The notes beneath the pieces were generated by a model. That model did no database searches. It saw only the letters and a list, made by a program, of their open reading frames with translations, and was not told where the DNA came from. A program made the translations under genes and the position numbers. DNA of 64,000 nt from Glycomyces niveus (GTDB taxonomy: Bacteria; Actinomycetota; Actinomycetes; Mycobacteriales; Micromonosporaceae), in contig NZ_JAGFNP010000007.1 of NCBI RefSeq assembly GCF_017592475.1, positions 124,001-188,000 on the forward strand, written 5' to 3'. Shown one piece after another: positions 61,058 through 64,000 of the stretch. Within the stretch, counting starts at the first letter, position 1; the number at the start of each line of letters is the position of its first letter.

Positions 61058-61159
61058 CGCGCCGCGCCCGCTAGACCTGAAGAACGCCACCGCGGCGGAC
61101 GCCTGGAGCACTGAGGCGGAGGCCACGGAAAAAAATTTTCCAGCAACGCGTGTTTCTGC

Positions 61160-61187
61160 TTGACACTGCCGGGGCTGTGGGTAATAT
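61160..61187 (+). promoter_or_regulatory. Strong sigma70-type promoter of a candidate short RNA
   Basis: TTGACA (61160-61165) and TAATAT (61182-61187), 16 bp apart, form one of the best promoter matches in the window. Transcription should begin near 61194. Confidence 0.7.
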
Positions 61188-61193
61188 TGCAGA

Positions 61194-61313
61194 TACACAG
61201 CGTCACGGAGATGCGGGAGGGCCCACAGGGTCCAGAACCTTCACCGAGACGCCGGGGAATACCAAACCGGGGGGAGTGCCGGGCGGTCTGGGGTGGCCGC
61301 CCGGCACATTTTT
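61194..61313 (+). ncRNA. Candidate small RNA or leader attenuator of about 120 nt
   Basis: A transcript from the strong promoter would run about 120 nt to an intrinsic terminator (stem 61276-61286 with 61297-61307, then five T). The body has no convincing open reading frame. It can form an outer stem GCGTC (61200-61204) with GACGC (61248-61252), an inner hairpin GGGCC/GGTCC around 61219-61233, and a small CCGG/CCGG hairpin near 61252-61270. It lies 69 nt before the double-GNAT gene, so it could be either a free small RNA or a riboswitch-like leader. I do not recognise an Rfam family. Confidence 0.6.
61276..61313 (+). terminator. Intrinsic terminator of the candidate RNA
   Basis: An 11-bp G/C stem, extendable by two pairs, is followed by ATTTTT. 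Confidence 0.85.
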
Positions 61314-61381
61314 GCGTGCATTGGCAAGCGTTGTCCGGAAATTCGTTTGCGCACCGTCCCGATCTGCGGGAAAGTCGGCAT

Positions 61382-62416
61382 GTGAGCAACCCTGACCTTC
61401 AGATCCTGCCGATCGACCCGTTGAACCGCGACCAGGTCAACGGCTGGATCCGCGCCCAGCGCGCCGCCGTCGAGCACGACCAGCCCGGCGAACCGCTGCC
61501 GAGCCCCGCCTTCCAGCGCCTCCGGCTCCTGCTGTGGCCCGACTCCCTCGACGTCGAGCGGTACGTGGCCGTCCAGGACGGCGAGGTCGTCGGTTCGCTC
61601 CAGTACTCGATGCCGAACCAGGACAACCAGCACCTCCTCGAACTCGAACTCGACGTCCGCCCCGACCGCCGCCGCCAGGGCATCGGCACCCGACTCGTCG
61701 AATTCACCGAGCAGCGCGCCGCCGAACTCGGCCGCGACACGATCCTCGCCTTCGCCGTCGACTCCCTCCCCGACGCGCCGCAGTTCGACCACTCGGGCCA
61801 GCATTTCGCGAAGGCCCGCGGCTACAAGACCGTCGATCAGGAGATCCACCGCCGCAACGACCTCACCCTCGTCGGCGACGACGAACTCGCCGAGCTCTAC
61901 GCCGACGCGTGGGAGAAGGCCGCCGGATACGAACTGGTGCAGTGGACCGGGGCCTGCCCCGACGACATCATCGACGGGTACGCCGCCCTCAACGAGCGCA
62001 TGTACACCGACCCGCCCATGGGCGAGGAACTCGACATCCGGCCCGCGGTCTACGACGCCGCGCGCATCCGCAACATGGAGTGGACCACGGCCGAACGCGG
62101 CCAGGCCCGGTTCATCTCCGCGGTAGTCCACGTCGAGTCCGGCGAGGTCGCCGGCATGTCCGGCCTCGGCACCGTCCCCGGCGAGGAGCTGCACGCCTGG
62201 CAGGAGGACACGATCGTCGAGGAGAAGCACCGCGGCCACCGCCTCGGCATGATCCTCAAGATCGCCAACCAGCGCCTGCTGCGCAAGTACCGCCCGCAGA
62301 TCCGCTACATCCACACCTGGAACGCCGAGGTCAACGACCACATGATCGCCATCAACGAGGCCATGGGCTACCGCGCCCTGTGCCGCGACCTCGACGTGCA
62401 GAAGAAGCTCTCCTAA
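61382..62416 (+). CDS. Double GNAT-domain acetyltransferase-like protein
   Basis: The 344-residue protein has two GNAT folds. The first (about 1-165) has [21 protein letters not shown]. The second (about 185-344) has [24 protein letters not shown] and ends with [19 protein letters not shown]. The layout resembles mycothiol synthase and related tandem GNAT proteins, in which often only one half is catalytic, but key mycothiol-synthase residues cannot be confirmed by eye. GTG 61382 was chosen with GGGAAAG about 10 nt upstream. A candidate RNA and its terminator lie just upstream and could control it. A shared hairpin separates it from manA. Confidence 0.8.
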   Translation: MSNPDLQILPIDPLNRDQVNGWIRAQRAAVEHDQPGEPLPSPAFQRLRLLLWPDSLDVERYVAVQDGEVVGSLQYSMPNQDNQHLLELELDVRPDRRRQGIGTRLVEFTEQRAAELGRDTILAFAVDSLPDAPQFDHSGQHFAKARGYKTVDQEIHRRNDLTLVGDDELAELYADAWEKAAGYELVQWTGACPDDIIDGYAALNERMYTDPPMGEELDIRPAVYDAARIRNMEWTTAERGQARFISAVVHVESGEVAGMSGLGTVPGEELHAWQEDTIVEEKHRGHRLGMILKIANQRLLRKYRPQIRYIHTWNAEVNDHMIAINEAMGYRALCRDLDVQKKLS

Positions 62417-62443
62417 GCCAGGAATTCCCGCGTTGCAAAGGGA

Positions 62444-62473
62444 ACCGGCCCCGCGCTCAAGCGCGGGGCCGGT
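62444..62473. terminator. Bidirectional intrinsic terminator
   Basis: A perfect 13-bp stem (62444-62456 with 62461-62473) with TCAA loop lies between the convergent GNAT and manA genes. Confidence 0.82.
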
Positions 62474-62490
62474 CATTCGCTTCGGGGACG

Positions 62491-63639
62491 TCAGGCGCTG
62501 GCGATGAACAGCTCGCCCGTGCCGCTCGCGACGACAGGCCCGGCGGTGCCCGCCGAGAACGCCGCGCGGCCGGGGGAGAGGGCCACCTCGCCCTCGTCGT
62601 CCGCCACGGTGACGCTCCCGCCGGTGCTCAGGCAGATCCGCGGGCCGTCGATCACGATGGTCTGCGGCTCGCCGGTGAGCTCGACGCGGCGCAGCGCGAA
62701 GTCCTCGATCGGGACCGGCCACGAGCGCACCGGCCCGGCGTCCTCGATGAGCGCGCGCGGCTCGTCGATCGCGTTGAAGTCCAGGACCCGCAGCAGCTCG
62801 GGCACGTCGACCCGCTTGTTCGTCAGGCCGCCGCGCAGCACATTGTCGCTCGCGGCCATGATCTCCACGCCGAAGCCCTTGAGGTACGCGTGCAGGTTCC
62901 CCGCGGGCATGTACACGCCCTCGCCCGGCTGGAGCGTGATGTGGTTGAGCAGCAGGCTCACCAGGACGCCCGGGTCGTCCGGGTAGGTGCGGGCCAGGTT
63001 CACCAGGTCCGCCGCGTCCTGCGTCGAGAGTTCGGCGGCCGCCTTCGCGGCCGCGTCGATGATGCCCCGGCACTCCTCGCGCCCCAGGCCCAGCAGGTCG
63101 GGCACGGCCCGGCGCAGCCCGGCCTTCGGGTCGCGCAGGGTCGCGGCGAGCGATTCGAGCTCGGGGACGCCGAGCGCCTCGATGTCGGCCGCGGCCTCGA
63201 GCGGGTCGCGGAAGCCGCACATCGCGCGGAACTCGGTGAGCGCCACCAGGAGTTCGGGCTTGTGGTTGTCGTCCACGTAGTTGCGGTAAGCGGCGTCGAT
63301 GCCGATGCGCAGCTCGCGCTGGTGGCCCGAGTTCGCCTGGCGCAGGTTCGGGTGCGCCTGCAGCGACAGGGGCTTGCCTGCCGCGAGCAGCTTGAGCAGG
63401 AAGGGGAGCTTGGGGCCGAAGCGGTCGAGGACGCGCTGGCCGAGCATGGCGGCGGGGGCGGACGCGATGGCGTCGTCCAGGGGCCGGCCGTCGTCGAGCG
63501 TCGAGGGCGCGCTGTGGTGGGCCCCGAGCCACTCCTCGGCTTCGGGGAGGTCGGCGGGCACCTCCCGGCCTTGCAACTGGGCGATGTCGACTTGCGATCC
63601 CCACGCGTAGTTGCGGATGACACCGTAGAGCCCCTGCAC
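62491..63639 (-). CDS. manA: Mannose-6-phosphate isomerase, class I
   Basis: The 382-residue zinc enzyme interconverts mannose 6-phosphate and fructose 6-phosphate, supplying GDP-mannose for glycans. Zinc-site motifs SLQAHPN near residue 93 and GEGVYMPAGNLHAYL near 240 are intact, followed by MAASDNVLRGGLTNKRVDV. The start MQGLYGVIRNYAWGS is typical. GTG 63639 follows GAGGAG by 4 nt. The upstream SIS-domain phosphosugar isomerase gene on the same strand matches the conserved actinobacterial pair, though a hairpin lies between them. Confidence 0.94.
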   Translation of the reverse strand: MQGLYGVIRNYAWGSQVDIAQLQGREVPADLPEAEEWLGAHHSAPSTLDDGRPLDDAIASAPAAMLGQRVLDRFGPKLPFLLKLLAAGKPLSLQAHPNLRQANSGHQRELRIGIDAAYRNYVDDNHKPELLVALTEFRAMCGFRDPLEAAADIEALGVPELESLAATLRDPKAGLRRAVPDLLGLGREECRGIIDAAAKAAAELSTQDAADLVNLARTYPDDPGVLVSLLLNHITLQPGEGVYMPAGNLHAYLKGFGVEIMAASDNVLRGGLTNKRVDVPELLRVLDFNAIDEPRALIEDAGPVRSWPVPIEDFALRRVELTGEPQTIVIDGPRICLSTGGSVTVADDEGEVALSPGRAAFSAGTAGPVVASGTGELFIASA

Positions 63640-63731
63640 CGCCGCTCCTCACTGTTCGGGTTGAAGGCCTCAACTCTAACGGTTCGGCAAGCGCGGCCCG
63701 CCACCCCGGCCCGCCTGAGCGCGGTATGGCG

Positions 63732-63764
63732 GAGGCCGCGCGCGGCGGTGCCGTGCGCGGCCTC
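63732..63764 (-). terminator. Hairpin after the SIS-domain gene
   Basis: Ten perfect pairs (63732-63741 with 63755-63764), extendable with a wobble to about 14, lie between the SIS gene and manA. No T run is seen on the minus strand, so it may act as a pause or partial terminator. Confidence 0.5.
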
Positions 63765-63791
63765 GCAAGCCTTGCGGCCCTTGCGTTTCGG

Positions 63792-64000
63792 CTACTCAGA
63801 GCCGAGCATGGCGTCCTTCATCTCGGAGACGGCCGGGACGCGCATCGGGTCGAGGCCGTGCGCGAGTGCCAGGTAGACCGAGGCGAAGTCGGGGACGGCG
63901 ATGAGGGAGGCGAGCCGCTCGAGCGAGCAGCCGCCCTCGGCGGGGAGCACGTCGCAGCGGACGCCGCGGCGCGCCGCCAGGTCGGCGACGGCGTCGGCGC
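63792..64000 (-). CDS. SIS-domain phosphoglucose/phosphomannose isomerase-like protein, C-terminal part
   Basis: Only the last 68 residues are in the window; the gene runs off the right edge. The segment LERLASLIAVPDFASVYLAL, then AHGLDPMRVPAVSEMKDAML, is the conserved C-terminus of the bifunctional phosphoglucose/phosphomannose isomerase (SIS) family. That group is encoded next to manA in actinobacteria. It would interconvert hexose 6-phosphates, in line with its neighbour. The stop TAG is at 63792-63794. Confidence 0.85.
   Translation of the reverse strand, partial: ADAVADLAARRGVRCDVLPAEGGCSLERLASLIAVPDFASVYLALAHGLDPMRVPAVSEMKDAMLGSE

Noticed and set aside
61045-61160. SAH or SAM riboswitch upstream of ahcY
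   Set aside because: The -10 element lies 7 nt before the ahcY start, leaving no room for a leader RNA. The candidate RNA further out is on the opposite strand.
61194-61313. Candidate RNA considered as the actinobacterial 6C RNA or a c-di-AMP (ydaO) riboswitch
   Set aside because: It lacks C-rich loops of six or more C on the transcribed strand, and I could not match the conserved ydaO core blocks by eye.

Overview
The window is chromosomal DNA from a high-GC actinobacterium. The evidence is the very strong G/C bias at third codon positions, frequent GTG starts, and marker genes typical of Actinomycetota: mtrA-mtrB-lpqB, DUF3107, DUF3152, MoeZ, a DUF397 protein, an LdtMt2-like transpeptidase and long-form HPF. 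A filamentous lineage such as Glycomycetales or Micromonosporales is plausible, but the genus is not proven here. Many genes look leaderless: a TANNNT hexamer ends 6-7 nt before the start codon.

Layout. 0-5.5 kb: 3' part of a secreted PL11 rhamnogalacturonan lyase with a CBM2-like tail, a YihY membrane protein, a VapBC-type pair, and Rrf2 and GntR/FCD regulators. 5.7-9.9 kb: MFS transporter, acetoacetyl-CoA synthetase, TrmH-type methyltransferase. 10.3-14.9 kb: small membrane protein, PH-domain protein, SigE-family ECF sigma factor with a membrane partner, MarC, DUF2231. 15-20.7 kb: DEAD-box helicase divergent from a ferritin-like protein, then an efflux adaptor and permease without an adjacent ATPase. 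20.8-30.4 kb: comF, hpf, an L,D-transpeptidase, two double-GNAT proteins, secA, a DUF6912-like protein and a polytopic membrane protein. 30.6-32.6 kb: pruA and DUF397.

32.6-41.1 kb is the accessory part, with visibly more A/T-ending codons. It holds a compact cluster of cytoplasmic subtilisin-like protease, ECF-like sigma factor, small two-part protein and TPR-CHAT (caspase-like) protease, followed by an MFS exporter, a small dual-specificity-type phosphatase, and a Fic protein bracketed by two near-identical inverted-repeat elements. The protease-sigma-CHAT cluster is the best candidate for an under-described system. It resembles the protease/sigma-factor logic of TPR-CHAT partners in type III-E CRISPR loci, but there is no CRISPR here.

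41.2-51 kb: DUF4129-MoxR-DUF58 operon, type II NADH dehydrogenase, mtrA-mtrB-lpqB. 51-57.5 kb: DUF3107 and TetR genes separated by a minisatellite, a long Pro/Gln/Ala-rich protein with aromatic repeats, an alpha/beta hydrolase, a DUF3152 metalloprotease-like protein, moeZ. 57.6-64 kb: two tandem Tat-exported serine hydrolases, ahcY, a candidate short RNA with its own promoter and terminator, a third double-GNAT protein, manA, and the 3' end of a SIS-domain phosphosugar isomerase gene. Functional links visible here include cell-wall and secretion functions (SecA, Ldt, MtrAB-LpqB, serine hydrolases) and mannose-phosphate metabolism (manA with the SIS gene).
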